Assembly (NCBI GenBank): GCA_900772835.1
Contig: CAAGSA010000034.1
Span: forward strand, 1 to 35,463
Direction of reading: 5' to 3'
From: an uncultured Prevotella sp.
GTDB lineage: Bacteria > Bacteroidota > Bacteroidia > Bacteroidales > Bacteroidaceae
DNA: 35,463 nucleotides
A program made the position numbers and the translations under genes. The notes under the pieces were generated by a model. The model made no database searches, was not told the DNA's origin, and saw nothing but the letters and a program-made list of their open reading frames with translations. Below are positions 24,370 to 31,838 of the stretch, piece by piece (position 1 is the stretch's first letter; every line of letters begins with the position of its first letter).

Positions 24370-25791
24370 ATGTCAGATATGACCGAGAATCCCAAAGCTC
24401 TATGGGACAAAAGCCTCTTGCTCATAAAAGAGAATGTCTCAGAGCAGCAGTTCAACACGTGGTTCAAGCCGATCGTCTTCGAAGCGTTCCGTCAGGACAT
24501 GAAGACGCTGTTGGTGCAGGTTCCAAGTCCGTTCGTATACGAATACTTGGAAGAGAACTTCATTGACCTGCTGGGAAAGGTGCTTGCGCGCACTTTCGGT
24601 CAGGGCATACGCCTGTCATACCGCGTGGTGACCGACAAGACGAACAATCTGGCACAGGTGCTCTCGTCAGACCCGCCGGCAAGCATCAGCGACAGGCAGA
24701 TGAAGCGCACGGCGAACAACCAGTCGCCAACGCCGCTCGACGCCGCACGCCCGCAGCAGATAGCCTCGCAGCTGAATCCGCACCACACCTTCGCCAACTA
24801 CATCGAAGGCTCAAGCAACAAGTTGCCGCGCTCCGTGGGACAGTCGATAGCCGAGCATCCGAACACCACGCAGTTCAACCCCATGTTCATCTACGGGCCC
24901 TCCGGATGCGGCAAGACCCACCTCATCAACGCCATCGGTGTACACACCAAGCAGGTGTATCCGCAGAAGAGAGTGCTGTACATCAGTGCGCGTCTCTTCC
25001 AGGTGCAATACACCAATGCTGTGAGGAACAACACCGTGAACGATTTCATCAACTTCTATCAGACCATCGATATGCTGATAGTCGACGACATACAGGAATG
25101 GGCATCGGCAACGAAGACACAGGAAACATTCTTCCACATCTTCAACCACCTCTTCATGAATGGAAGGCGAATAATACTCGCAAGCGACCGTCCGCCAGTT
25201 GACCTCCAGGGAATGAGCGACCGAATGCTCACCCGATTCTCCATGGGTCTCATAGCCGAGCTGGAGAAGCCCAACGTGGAACTCTGCATGGACATACTGC
25301 ACAATAAGGTGAAGCGCGACGGACTGCAAATACCGGAGAACGTGATGCGGTTCATAGCCGAAACAGCCAACGGCAGTGTGCGTGAGCTCGAAGGCGTGAT
25401 AAACTCGCTGATGGCATACAGCATCGTATACAACAGCAACATCGACATGAGGCTTGCCGAGAGGGTGATAAAGCGTGCCGTGAAGATAGACGACAATCCG
25501 CTCACCATCGACGATATCCTCGACACGGTGTGCAACCATTTCAGCGTGACCGCGGCAGCCGTGAACGGCAGGAGCCGCAAGCGCGAATTCGTGGTGGCTC
25601 GCCAGGTGTCGATGTATCTCGCGCAGAAATACACCAAGATGCCAGCCTCGCGCATCGGAAAGCTCATCGGAGGCAGAGACCACGCCACCGTGATACACAG
25701 CTGCTCGCAGGTGGCAAAGCGCATGAAGGTGGACAAGCTGTTCACCGACGAGATAGCGAGCATAGAAAACTCGTTCAAACTCAAGCGCTGA
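24370..25791 (+). CDS. dnaA: Chromosomal replication initiator DnaA
   Basis: The 473-residue protein has all four DnaA domains. Domain I (1-85) includes LWDKSLLLIKENVSEQQFNTWFKPI; domain II is a polar linker; domain III is an AAA+ ATPase with Walker A GPSGCGKTH (176-184), Walker B LIVDDIQ and the SDRMLTRFSMGL box with the arginine finger. Domain IV carries the DNA-binding signature GGRDHATVIHS (about 434-444). It opens the origin by ATP-dependent assembly on DnaA boxes. The flanks carry no cluster of TTATNCACA sites, so oriC is apparently elsewhere. Two near-matches do occur 3 kb downstream (28920 and 28942). Confidence 0.97.
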   Translation: MSDMTENPKALWDKSLLLIKENVSEQQFNTWFKPIVFEAFRQDMKTLLVQVPSPFVYEYLEENFIDLLGKVLARTFGQGIRLSYRVVTDKTNNLAQVLSSDPPASISDRQMKRTANNQSPTPLDAARPQQIASQLNPHHTFANYIEGSSNKLPRSVGQSIAEHPNTTQFNPMFIYGPSGCGKTHLINAIGVHTKQVYPQKRVLYISARLFQVQYTNAVRNNTVNDFINFYQTIDMLIVDDIQEWASATKTQETFFHIFNHLFMNGRRIILASDRPPVDLQGMSDRMLTRFSMGLIAELEKPNVELCMDILHNKVKRDGLQIPENVMRFIAETANGSVRELEGVINSLMAYSIVYNSNIDMRLAERVIKRAVKIDDNPLTIDDILDTVCNHFSVTAAAVNGRSRKREFVVARQVSMYLAQKYTKMPASRIGKLIGGRDHATVIHSCSQVAKRMKVDKLFTDEIASIENSFKLKR

Positions 25792-25860
25792 CCCGAGCCG
25801 CTGCAAGCGCAAAACATAAAAGGCTAATATCGCAATAAAGGCAATCATAAGTAAGAAGGG

Positions 25861-25893
25861 AAGGGGACATGCATCCGTGCGTGTTCCCTTTTT
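25861..25893 (+). terminator. Intrinsic terminator of dnaA
   Basis: GGGGACATGCA (25863-25873) pairs with TGCGTGTTCCC (25878-25888, with G-U pairs) around TCCG and is followed by a run of T. It lies 70 bases past the dnaA stop. Confidence 0.82.
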
Positions 25894-25949
25894 CTGTGGC
25901 GGAAAGCATTATTAACATCCTGTATGCGCCGGATTGCTGATAAAATGGC

Positions 25950-25957
25950 TATCTTTG
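25950..25957 (+). promoter_or_regulatory. -7 element of the AraC-type gene
   Basis: TATCTTTG is a perfect -7 box 54 bases before the start codon. No clear -33 TTTG is present at the expected spacing. Confidence 0.55.
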
Positions 25958-26011
25958 CAAGACTGCAACTATGTAACGAGACATAATACATAACATATAA
26001 AGAAAACACAG

Positions 26012-27106
26012 ATGGATTACCCCGTATATAAATATGCATTGTGCGTGTCGCTCACGCTGATGATATTCTTTGCCTGCAATTTCATTTTCGGCAGACTGCC
26101 AACCAAGGAGACGTTCAAGGTCTTCCGCAAGTCGCGCATACTGATGGGCAGTGCGCTGCTCGTGCTCTCTGCGAACTACTCAATACACTTCTTCTTCACG
26201 CCGCGCCAGTCGGACGTATACCTGACGATATTCCTCAATCTCAGCACATTTTTCCTCGCAATATGGCTCATTTGTGGCTCACTGCTGCTGCTCATCGACC
26301 ACGCCTGTCTGACAAGACGGCGAATAGTGCTGAATCTTGTCGCATGGATTATATATTCGCTACTGTTCTGGTTTATCGGCTCGTCTCTTGAGTTTGGCAG
26401 ACAGCAGCTGATAGCCCTTATGGCGATGTCGGCAGTTTTCATATCGTATTGCATCTGCAAGGCGATTCGAGTGCTAAAGGCATTCCATCGTATCCGCCGC
26501 AGTCTCGACGGCTATTATGCTGATAATCACTATGCTTACGTGCGATGGATGAGCGTTGTTACCCACTGGTCGGTGGTCTTCGGCACCCTCCAGGGCATCC
26601 TTGCCTTCATGCCCAGCCGCTACGTCTATTTGCTCATCATAGCGGCAATACCTTTCTATATATACATCTATATATCCTTCCGTGATTACCTCCTCTTCTA
26701 TGAGGAAGTGGAGAGAGTGGCTTCGGGTGATGAGAATACGTCAGATTCGGACAATGAAAAGCCTTCTTCGCAGCAAGAGCAGCTCATTTCGGAGCATCTG
26801 GAGCAATGGATAGCCCAGCGCGGCTATACTGCCAGCGGACTCACCATTGCCGACCTTGCGCGCGATGCCGGCACCAACCGTACCTATGTGTCGGCGTATA
26901 TCAACAGCCGCTACGGCATGTCGTTCCGCGAGTGGGTCAATTCGCTGCGCCTCGACTATGCCCGTCAGCTGCTTTTGGAGCGTCCCGACATGACGATAGC
27001 CGATGTGGCTCAGCAAGCAGGCTACCTCTCGCTGAGCTATTTCACAAAGACATTCACTCTCACCGAGGGCAACACCCCGGGCAGATGGCGTTGCGAGAAC
27101 TGCTGA
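26012..27106 (+). CDS. Membrane-anchored AraC-family transcription regulator
   Basis: The 364-residue protein starts with about six or seven membrane helices (residues 8-230; for example YALCVSLTLMIFFACNFIF and YVYLLIIAAIPFYIYIYIS). An acidic linker follows (about 240-255, GDENTSDSDNEKPSS), then a C-terminal AraC DNA-binding domain of about 100 residues with two helix-turn-helices: LTIADLARDAGTNRTYVSAYIN and MTIADVAQQAGYLSLSYFTKTF, separated by RLDYARQLL. Such a one-component membrane regulator would sense a membrane or external signal and act on DNA close to the envelope. The sensor region matches nothing I know. The target is unknown; the neighbours give no clue. Confidence 0.88.
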   Translation: MDYPVYKYALCVSLTLMIFFACNFIFGRLPTKETFKVFRKSRILMGSALLVLSANYSIHFFFTPRQSDVYLTIFLNLSTFFLAIWLICGSLLLLIDHACLTRRRIVLNLVAWIIYSLLFWFIGSSLEFGRQQLIALMAMSAVFISYCICKAIRVLKAFHRIRRSLDGYYADNHYAYVRWMSVVTHWSVVFGTLQGILAFMPSRYVYLLIIAAIPFYIYIYISFRDYLLFYEEVERVASGDENTSDSDNEKPSSQQEQLISEHLEQWIAQRGYTASGLTIADLARDAGTNRTYVSAYINSRYGMSFREWVNSLRLDYARQLLLERPDMTIADVAQQAGYLSLSYFTKTFTLTEGNTPGRWRCENC

Positions 27107-27230
27107 CAGTCTTTGGCTAAAGTGCTGAAACCGCAACTCCAGCAATAGTCCGGCATTGTTGTATTTGTACTTTTGCTGTATAATGTTGCTTTCCGGTGTT
27201 GCTTTTTTGCTTTTACGGCAATTCTTTTTG

Positions 27231-27404
27231 CTATTCCGACAAAAAACCATTCCGTGCGGCGTGTGGTTCTTTCGTGTTTGAAAGATAATGCATACCTTTG
27301 TCGAAGATTTGGTTGAGGGTACATTCTTCGGCGTTGATGCCGCGGGTGTCCAGATATTCAAAAGTTTTGGTATAATTTTCTTGTAAAGCAAGAATTCGAC
27401 ACAT
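27231..27404 (-). CDS. Small ORF of 57 codons, hypothetical protein
   Basis: An ATG at 27404 opens a frame of 57 codons ending at TAG 27231, preceded in frame by a stop codon. The translation reads MCRILALQENYTKTFEYL, continues DTRGINAEECTLNQIFDKG, and ends NGFLSE. Composition is ordinary for a soluble protein and residue choice looks coding, unlike the antisense shadows elsewhere. I do not recognise the family. No good promoter or ribosome site is visible, and it could be the tail of a decayed larger gene. It is the only candidate gene in the 700-base gap 27107-27806. Confidence 0.45.
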   Translation of the reverse strand: MCRILALQENYTKTFEYLDTRGINAEECTLNQIFDKGMHYLSNTKEPHAARNGFLSE

Positions 27405-27626
27405 TGACTATACTTGATGTTTTTAAAGAAACGTGAGTTTCGTGGAATCATTAAAGATTGATATGACAATGCTGGTTATTATAACCAAAAGTTGCGTTGT
27501 ATTGCAGTAATCATTAGACCATGGAAAACCTACAGATTAAATTTATGTGTGATGTAGATTTACCCCGTGTTTTCCCTCCATTCGTGAACGGAAAGCATGG
27601 GTTTTTCTTTGTTTCCTGCATCTTTC

Positions 27627-27733
27627 CGTCCGCAAGCGGCATATTAACCGTTCGCTAATGTATCGTTTCCCGTCCGCAAACGGCATGTTAACCGTTCGCT
27701 AATGTATCGTTTCTCGTCCGCAAACGGCATGTT
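27627..27733. repeat. 44-base tandem repeat, 2.4 copies
   Basis: Units at 27627-27670 and 27671-27714 are nearly identical (three differences); a third begins at 27715 and breaks off near 27733. Each starts CGTCCGCAA(A/G)CGGCAT and ends in ATGTATCGTTT. The reverse complement of its start, ATGCCGTTTGCGG, also occurs in the array at 34324. Confidence 0.92.
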
Positions 27734-27741
27734 GGCAGAAC

Positions 27742-27780
27742 GCATACACCCCGTTTGTTGTCGGCAAACGGGGTGTATGC
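27742..27780. terminator. Perfect 16-pair hairpin following the repeat array
   Basis: GCATACACCCCGTTTG (27742-27757) pairs perfectly with CAAACGGGGTGTATGC (27765-27780) around a seven-base loop. On the plus strand GGTTTTTG follows. It lies 27 bases past the stop of the minus-strand exporter gene, where it could end that transcript, though on that side there is no T run. Confidence 0.6.
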
Positions 27781-27806
27781 GGTTTTTGTATGGCTTGTTG
27801 TCGCTT

Positions 27807-28700
27807 TTATTTCTTCGGTTCCACGTGCAGCACGATGTGGGTCTGCTTGCCGAAATGCTCCCTCAGCCGGTGTTCCACGGCAGTGGCGTGGGTGTGCGAA
27901 TCCGTCAGACTCATGTTGCCGGGCATACGCAGATGCATCTCGATGGCGATGTTGTTTCCGATATGGCGCGTGCAGAGATGGTGGATGTCGCTCACTCCGG
28001 GTTCGCTTTCCGCAATCCTCACGATTTCCTTCTCCACGTCTGCCGGCAGACTCTTCTCCAGCAGTTCGCCCGAAGATGATGCAAGCAGCCCCAGTGCCGT
28101 ATTCATGATGAATACGCTGACCACCACTGCCGCCACGGGGTCGAGCACTGCCCACTTGCTGCCCAGCGCGATTGCGCCGCCGATGCCCACCGCCGTGCCG
28201 ATGGAGGAAAGGGCATCGCTGCGGTGATGCCAGGCGTTTGCCACCACTGCCTGCGAACCTACCTCTTCGCCAACCTTTTTCGTGAACCTGTAGGTCCACT
28301 CCTTCAGCACGATGCTTGCCAAGGCAGCCACGAGAGCCACTATTCCCGGCTGTTCCACGGTGCCGCCCTGCAGCGCGCTCCATATCTGGCGGCCGCCGTT
28401 GTAGCATATGCCTATGCCCACGGCGAGCAGTGCCATGCCGATGATAGAGGTGGCGAGCGTCTCGTATTTCCCGTGCCCGTAGTCGTGGTCCTCGTCCTGC
28501 GGCTTGGCGCTGATGCGCACGAAGGCAATCACCACGATGTCGGTCATGAAGTCCGACAGCGAGTGTACCGCGTCGGCAATCATTGCCGCCGAACCGCCGA
28601 GCACTCCTGCGGCGAACTTGGATGCCAGCAGCACCACGTTCACCACGCTTCCCATCAGTGTCGTGCGGTATATCCTGCGTTCTCTGTCTTTAGTTTCCAT
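27807..28700 (-). CDS. Cation diffusion facilitator (CDF) metal exporter, zinc type
   Basis: The 297-residue protein has six predicted membrane helices followed by a cytosolic metal-binding domain (from about 210). The transport site is visible as H46 and D50 in helix 2 (ADAVHSLSD) and H158 and D162 in helix 5 (NAWHHRSD), an HD-HD arrangement typical of zinc exporters; FieF-type proteins use DD-HD. The DHDYGHGKYE motif before helix 3 is a CDF hallmark. The C-terminal half ends in HIVLHVEPKK. It would lower cytosolic Zn (or Fe/Mn) by proton exchange. A perfect inverted repeat lies in its promoter. Confidence 0.92.
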   Translation of the reverse strand: METKDRERRIYRTTLMGSVVNVVLLASKFAAGVLGGSAAMIADAVHSLSDFMTDIVVIAFVRISAKPQDEDHDYGHGKYETLATSIIGMALLAVGIGICYNGGRQIWSALQGGTVEQPGIVALVAALASIVLKEWTYRFTKKVGEEVGSQAVVANAWHHRSDALSSIGTAVGIGGAIALGSKWAVLDPVAAVVVSVFIMNTALGLLASSSGELLEKSLPADVEKEIVRIAESEPGVSDIHHLCTRHIGNNIAIEMHLRMPGNMSLTDSHTHATAVEHRLREHFGKQTHIVLHVEPKK

Positions 28701-28726
28701 ACTTAAATATGATTATAACACAGATG

Positions 28727-28760
28727 CAAAGTTATGCAATAATACCTGAAAGTAGGTATT
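28727..28760 (-). promoter_or_regulatory. CDF exporter promoter with inverted-repeat operator
   Basis: On the minus strand TAACTTTG (28727-28734) is a perfect -7 box. Just upstream, AATACCT (28741-28747) and AGGTATT (28754-28760) form a perfect 7-base inverted repeat with a six-base spacer, covering the space between -7 and -33. A metal-responsive repressor binding here would block polymerase. No such regulator is in the window. Confidence 0.6.
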
Positions 28761-28895
28761 GCGGAAGAAGAAAAAATGCGGAAATACAGCTGGAATTAAA
28801 CAATTTTTGCACGCCGTGCGTGGTAAATATTCTTTCTCTGCGTGAAGAATTGCCAAATAAGAATGGCTGTTTGCCCTTATACCAATATAAATGAC

Positions 28896-28903
28896 TACTT
28901 TTG
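28896..28903 (+). promoter_or_regulatory. -7 element of the BASS-type transporter gene
   Basis: TACTTTTG is a perfect -7 box 56 bases before the ATG, with TTTG at 28870-28873 as a -33 candidate at 22 bases. The leader consists almost wholly of a duplicated 22-base unit. Confidence 0.6.
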
Positions 28904-28906
28904 CAG

Positions 28907-28950
28907 TGCAAACCGTTAAAGTGGATAATGCAAACCGTTAAAGTGGATAA
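28907..28950. repeat. Perfect 22-base tandem duplication in a leader
   Basis: Units 28907-28928 and 28929-28950 are identical. Each begins TGCAAACCGTT and ends AAGTGGATAA. AGTGGATAA is one base from the DnaA box TGTGGATAA and occurs twice, 22 bases apart and in the same orientation. Confidence 0.92.
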
Positions 28951-28959
28951 ATAGAAGTT

Positions 28960-29925
28960 ATGAGTCTTATAACCTTCGTGAGAAAATGGACGCTCCTTTG
29001 CGCCCTCGTGTTCGGAACCGTGGTCTACCTTCTTTTCTCCGGCGTACCGCTGCTGCAGCCTGTGGGCGATGCTGCGGGGCCGCTGCTGGTGGGAATGGTG
29101 CCGTATGTAATCTTCGCCCTGCTCTATGTCACATTCTGCAAAATCGATATGGAGAACATGCGCCCCAGGACGTGGCATTTCTGGCTGCAGTTTATAAGGA
29201 CTGCGGTTTCTGCGCTGTTTGTCCTCCTCATTTATCTTTTCGCCAGTGAGGGGTCAGACACGAAGCTCGTGCTCGAAGGATGTTTCATCTGCTTCATCTG
29301 TCCTACGGCTGCCGCTGCCGCCGTGGTTACGGAAAAGCTGGGCGGAAGCATTGCCTCGCTCACGGTGTATACGCTGATAGCCAACGTGGTGACGAGCATT
29401 ATCATCCCCCTCTTTTTTCCTATGGTGGAGAAGGGGAGCGACATCACATTCCTTTTCGCCTTCCTGATGATTCTGCGCAGGGTGGTCACGGTGCTGCTGC
29501 TGCCGCTCTGCCTCGCCCTGCTCACGCGGCGCTATCTGCCCATGCTTGCCCTCAGGATAAAGGGCTACAAGAATCTTGCCTTCTATATGTGGGCGTTCAA
29601 CCTGAGCATCGTGACGGGAATGACCGTACACAATATCATAGCCGCCGAGGTGGGCGGACTTACGCTCGCGCTGCTCATCATCCTGCCACTCTTCGTCACT
29701 CTTGCGCAGTTTGCCATCGGCAAATGGGTGGGCGGTTTCTATGGCGACAGAGTGAGCGCAGGCCAGGCGCTGGGACAGAAGAACACCATCGTGGGTATCT
29801 GGCTCACGGTCACATTCCTCAATCCTGTGGCTGCCGTAGCCCCCGGAGCCTACGTGTTGTGGCAGAACCTGGTGAACTCCTGGCAGATATGGTGCAAGGA
29901 GAAATATGGCTATCTGAAGTGGTGA
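28960..29925 (+). CDS. Bile acid:sodium symporter (BASS)-like transporter
   Basis: The 321-residue protein is almost wholly hydrophobic, with about nine or ten helices. The C-terminal motif QALGQKNTIVGIWLTVTFLNPVAAVAPGAYVLWQN resembles the BASS/SBF family, which imports organic anions with Na+. The crossing motif in the first half, FICFICPTAAAAAVVTEKLGG, fits the same fold. The substrate is not predictable; bile acids are only the family name. It is divergent from the CDF exporter and followed by an Lrp-type regulator that has its own promoter. The family is likely, the substrate unknown. Confidence 0.8.
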   Translation: MSLITFVRKWTLLCALVFGTVVYLLFSGVPLLQPVGDAAGPLLVGMVPYVIFALLYVTFCKIDMENMRPRTWHFWLQFIRTAVSALFVLLIYLFASEGSDTKLVLEGCFICFICPTAAAAAVVTEKLGGSIASLTVYTLIANVVTSIIIPLFFPMVEKGSDITFLFAFLMILRRVVTVLLLPLCLALLTRRYLPMLALRIKGYKNLAFYMWAFNLSIVTGMTVHNIIAAEVGGLTLALLIILPLFVTLAQFAIGKWVGGFYGDRVSAGQALGQKNTIVGIWLTVTFLNPVAAVAPGAYVLWQNLVNSWQIWCKEKYGYLKW

Positions 29926-29961
29926 ATTATAAGAAAAAATGCGTTTTTTACTTTCAAAGTG

Positions 29962-30001
29962 TTGCACATTCAAATGTATTTCATTAACTTTGCAAAGTTA
30001 A
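29962..30001 (+). promoter_or_regulatory. Lrp-type gene promoter with an 18-base palindrome
   Basis: TTG (29962-29964), 20 bases, then TAACTTTG (29985-29992). The -7 box lies inside the perfect palindrome TTAACTTTGCAAAGTTAA (29984-30001). A dimeric regulator, probably the Lrp/AsnC protein itself, could bind here and shut its own gene. Confidence 0.7.
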
Positions 30002-30026
30002 ACAACGAATATAGAATTAAAAAATA

Positions 30027-30539
30027 ATGGCACATCATAATTTGGATTCATTAGACAAGAAGATTCTGAAGCTCATTGCCGAGGATGCCCGCATTCCGTT
30101 TCTTGAGGTGGCGCGTGCGTGCAACGTGAGCGGCGCGGCTATCCACCAGCGCATACAGAAGCTTACCAACCTGGGAGTGATAAAGGGCTCGAAGTTCGTT
30201 ATCGATCCTGAGAAGATAGGCTATGAGACCTGTGCCTATGTGGGGCTGAACCTGAAGAATCCGGAGCACTTTGATGATGTCGTGGAGGAGCTGAGACATA
30301 TACACGAGGTCGTGGAGTGCCACTACACCACGGGCGATTATGACATGTTCATAAAGATATACGCCCTGAACAACCATCATCTGCTGAACATCATCCACGA
30401 CCGTCTGCAGCCTCTCGGCCTGTCGCGCAGCGAGACGATAATATCGTTCAACTCGGCCTTCAACCGCCAGTTGCCTATCGTTGATGCCCCCGTGAGCGAC
30501 GACGAGGAGGATGACGACACCGATATGACGGTATTTTAA
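30027..30539 (+). CDS. Lrp/AsnC-family transcription regulator
   Basis: The 170-residue protein is standard in length. An N-terminal helix-turn-helix (DKKILKLIAEDARIPFLEVA, then VSGAAIHQRIQKLTNLGVI; residues 8-55) is followed by an RAM/AsnC ligand domain (about 65-145), with HYTTGDYDMFIKIY corresponding to the G-D-Y-D motif. Such proteins sense amino acids and act as octamers or higher assemblies on genes for amino-acid metabolism and transport. An acidic tail (SDDEEDDDTD) extends past the family's usual end. Its likely target includes its own promoter palindrome; the adjacent transporter is another candidate. Confidence 0.93.
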   Translation: MAHHNLDSLDKKILKLIAEDARIPFLEVARACNVSGAAIHQRIQKLTNLGVIKGSKFVIDPEKIGYETCAYVGLNLKNPEHFDDVVEELRHIHEVVECHYTTGDYDMFIKIYALNNHHLLNIIHDRLQPLGLSRSETIISFNSAFNRQLPIVDAPVSDDEEDDDTDMTVF

Positions 30540-30608
30540 CCACAGCATATTTTGGGTATTAATATAGAGGTAAAAGTTGAATTTTAGGATTAACTGGGGA
30601 AAATGAAT

Positions 30609-30642
30609 AAGGCGCGGCACTGGTATTACGGTGTCGTGCCTT
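30609..30642 (+). terminator. Terminator of the Lrp-type gene
   Basis: AAGGCGCGGCAC (30609-30620) pairs with GTGTCGTGCCTT (30631-30642) over 12 bases with two G-U pairs and a ten-base loop. T-rich sequence follows. Confidence 0.75.
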
Positions 30643-30656
30643 CTCTTTCTATAATG

Positions 30657-30744
30657 TTTCGTTGTTTCTTCCGTCTCGTTTCGTTGTTTCTTCCGTTTCG
30701 TTTCGTTGTTTCTTTCGTATTGCTTCGTTATTTCTTCTGTGTTC
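30657..30744. repeat. 22-base tandem repeat, 4 copies, running into exbD
   Basis: Units at 30657-30678, 30679-30700, 30701-30722 and 30723-30744 share TTCGTTGTTTCTT(C/T)CGT with rising divergence. The fourth unit contains the stop codon and last codons of the minus-strand exbD gene (stop at 30728), so the array seems to have grown from the coding end. Confidence 0.92.
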
Positions 30745-31216
30745 CGATGAACGTCACTCTGAGTGCGTGTGCGCGCCGCAGTGCCTGCTTCACGTCCATC
30801 ATCGTCTGCATATCCACATCCTTGTCGGCAGAGACAGCCACCATCAGCTGCTGCGCATCGTCGGGCTGCATGCGGCTCTTGAGGCGTGCCACGCGGTCGG
30901 CAAGTTCGTCTATGCCCACGTAGCGGTTCTCCAGCTGTATGCGGTAGGCAGTGGCCGGGCTGCCGTCGGGCGTGTCGGGATTGGCGGCAGGTGTGGCGTT
31001 GCCGTTGGGCTTTCCTATATAGATATGGATGACCGATGATTTGTGCTGCAGCCTGGTCAGCTCCTTGCCCTCGGGCACACGGTATTTCACCTTCACATCG
31101 TCCTCGCGCATGTTCGTAACGATGATGAAGAAGAAGAGCACCGAGAATATCAGGTCGGGCAGCGATGCCGTGTTCAGTGCCGGCACGCGTCGTTTTTTTC
31201 GTCTGAAGTTTATCAT
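30728..31216 (-). CDS. exbD: ExbD/TolR-family protein (second of two)
   Basis: The 162-residue protein has one N-terminal membrane helix with a membrane aspartate in ASLPDLIFSVLFFFIIVTNM (the proton-carrying position) and a periplasmic domain ending in the ExbD fold (MVAVSADKDVDMQTMMDVKQALRRA). ExbD pairs with ExbB to turn the proton gradient into movement of TonB. A low-complexity insert (GKPNGNATPAANPDTPDG) occurs in the periplasmic part. It is the last gene of the operon, 25 bases past the first exbD. Confidence 0.9.
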   Translation of the reverse strand: MINFRRKKRRVPALNTASLPDLIFSVLFFFIIVTNMREDDVKVKYRVPEGKELTRLQHKSSVIHIYIGKPNGNATPAANPDTPDGSPATAYRIQLENRYVGIDELADRVARLKSRMQPDDAQQLMVAVSADKDVDMQTMMDVKQALRRAHALRVTFIGTQKK

Positions 31217-31241
31217 CCTTTGTTCCTTCCTGTGCTTTTTG

Positions 31242-31787
31242 TTATTCGTTTTCCCCGTTCCCGTTTCTTCCTCCCGCCACGGTTTCCATCACTCTCTGCG
31301 GATATATCTTCCCCACACGGCGCTGCTGTGCTGTGTTGCAGCTGGCGTAGGGGTGGTGGAACAGGCGGCGTGCGCATTTGTCGCGCAATGCCGAATATGC
31401 GGAACTGATGGCGTCCTGTACTCCGAAGTAGTCGTCGTACCTTGAGTCGGGCTGCATCGTGATGCTCACCACGTGCGACTTGCGTTCCGGCGCACGCTCC
31501 ACGAACATTTCCACTTCTTCCTGCAGCCTCTCCCGTGCCACCGGCTTGCCGTTCACCGTCAGTTTCCCGTCGGTGGCAATGCCTATTTCCATCACGTTGC
31601 GGCTGTCCACCTCGCTTGTCTGTTCCATCTTGTTCTTGTCTTCTGGCGGCAGTTGTTTAGCAATGCCCTTGTTCGAGTCCATCGACGAAATCACGAGGAA
31701 GAACACGAGCAGGATGAACGATATGTCGGCTGTCGACGTGGTGTTCAGTCCCGGCACCGAGCGTTTCTTTTGTCGTTTTATGAGCAT
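31242..31787 (-). CDS. exbD: ExbD/TolR-family protein (first of two)
   Basis: This is a 181-residue relative of the next gene. One membrane helix carries the aspartate in STADISFILLVFFLVISSM, followed by a periplasmic domain (VMEIGIATDGKLTVNGKPV through MQPDSRYDDYFGVQDAISSAY). The tail is longer than usual, ending in an R/N/G-rich stretch (VAGGRNGNGENE). It would form a heteromeric channel with ExbB and the second ExbD. The start at 31787 is 51 bases after the stop of the 4-TM protein gene; no promoter is apparent there. Confidence 0.9.
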   Translation of the reverse strand: MLIKRQKKRSVPGLNTTSTADISFILLVFFLVISSMDSNKGIAKQLPPEDKNKMEQTSEVDSRNVMEIGIATDGKLTVNGKPVARERLQEEVEMFVERAPERKSHVVSITMQPDSRYDDYFGVQDAISSAYSALRDKCARRLFHHPYASCNTAQQRRVGKIYPQRVMETVAGGRNGNGENE

Positions 31788-31838
31788 AATGAGTCAATCG
31801 TTGAATGGTGTGTGAATATTTGGTGGGGCAGAGGGCGG

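Noticed and set aside
27288..27386. A 32-codon plus-strand ORF (MHTFVEDLVEG...) and a TACCTTTG box at 27292
   Set aside because: It overlaps the better 57-codon minus-strand ORF in antisense, and the box lies inside the frame, so either could be chance.
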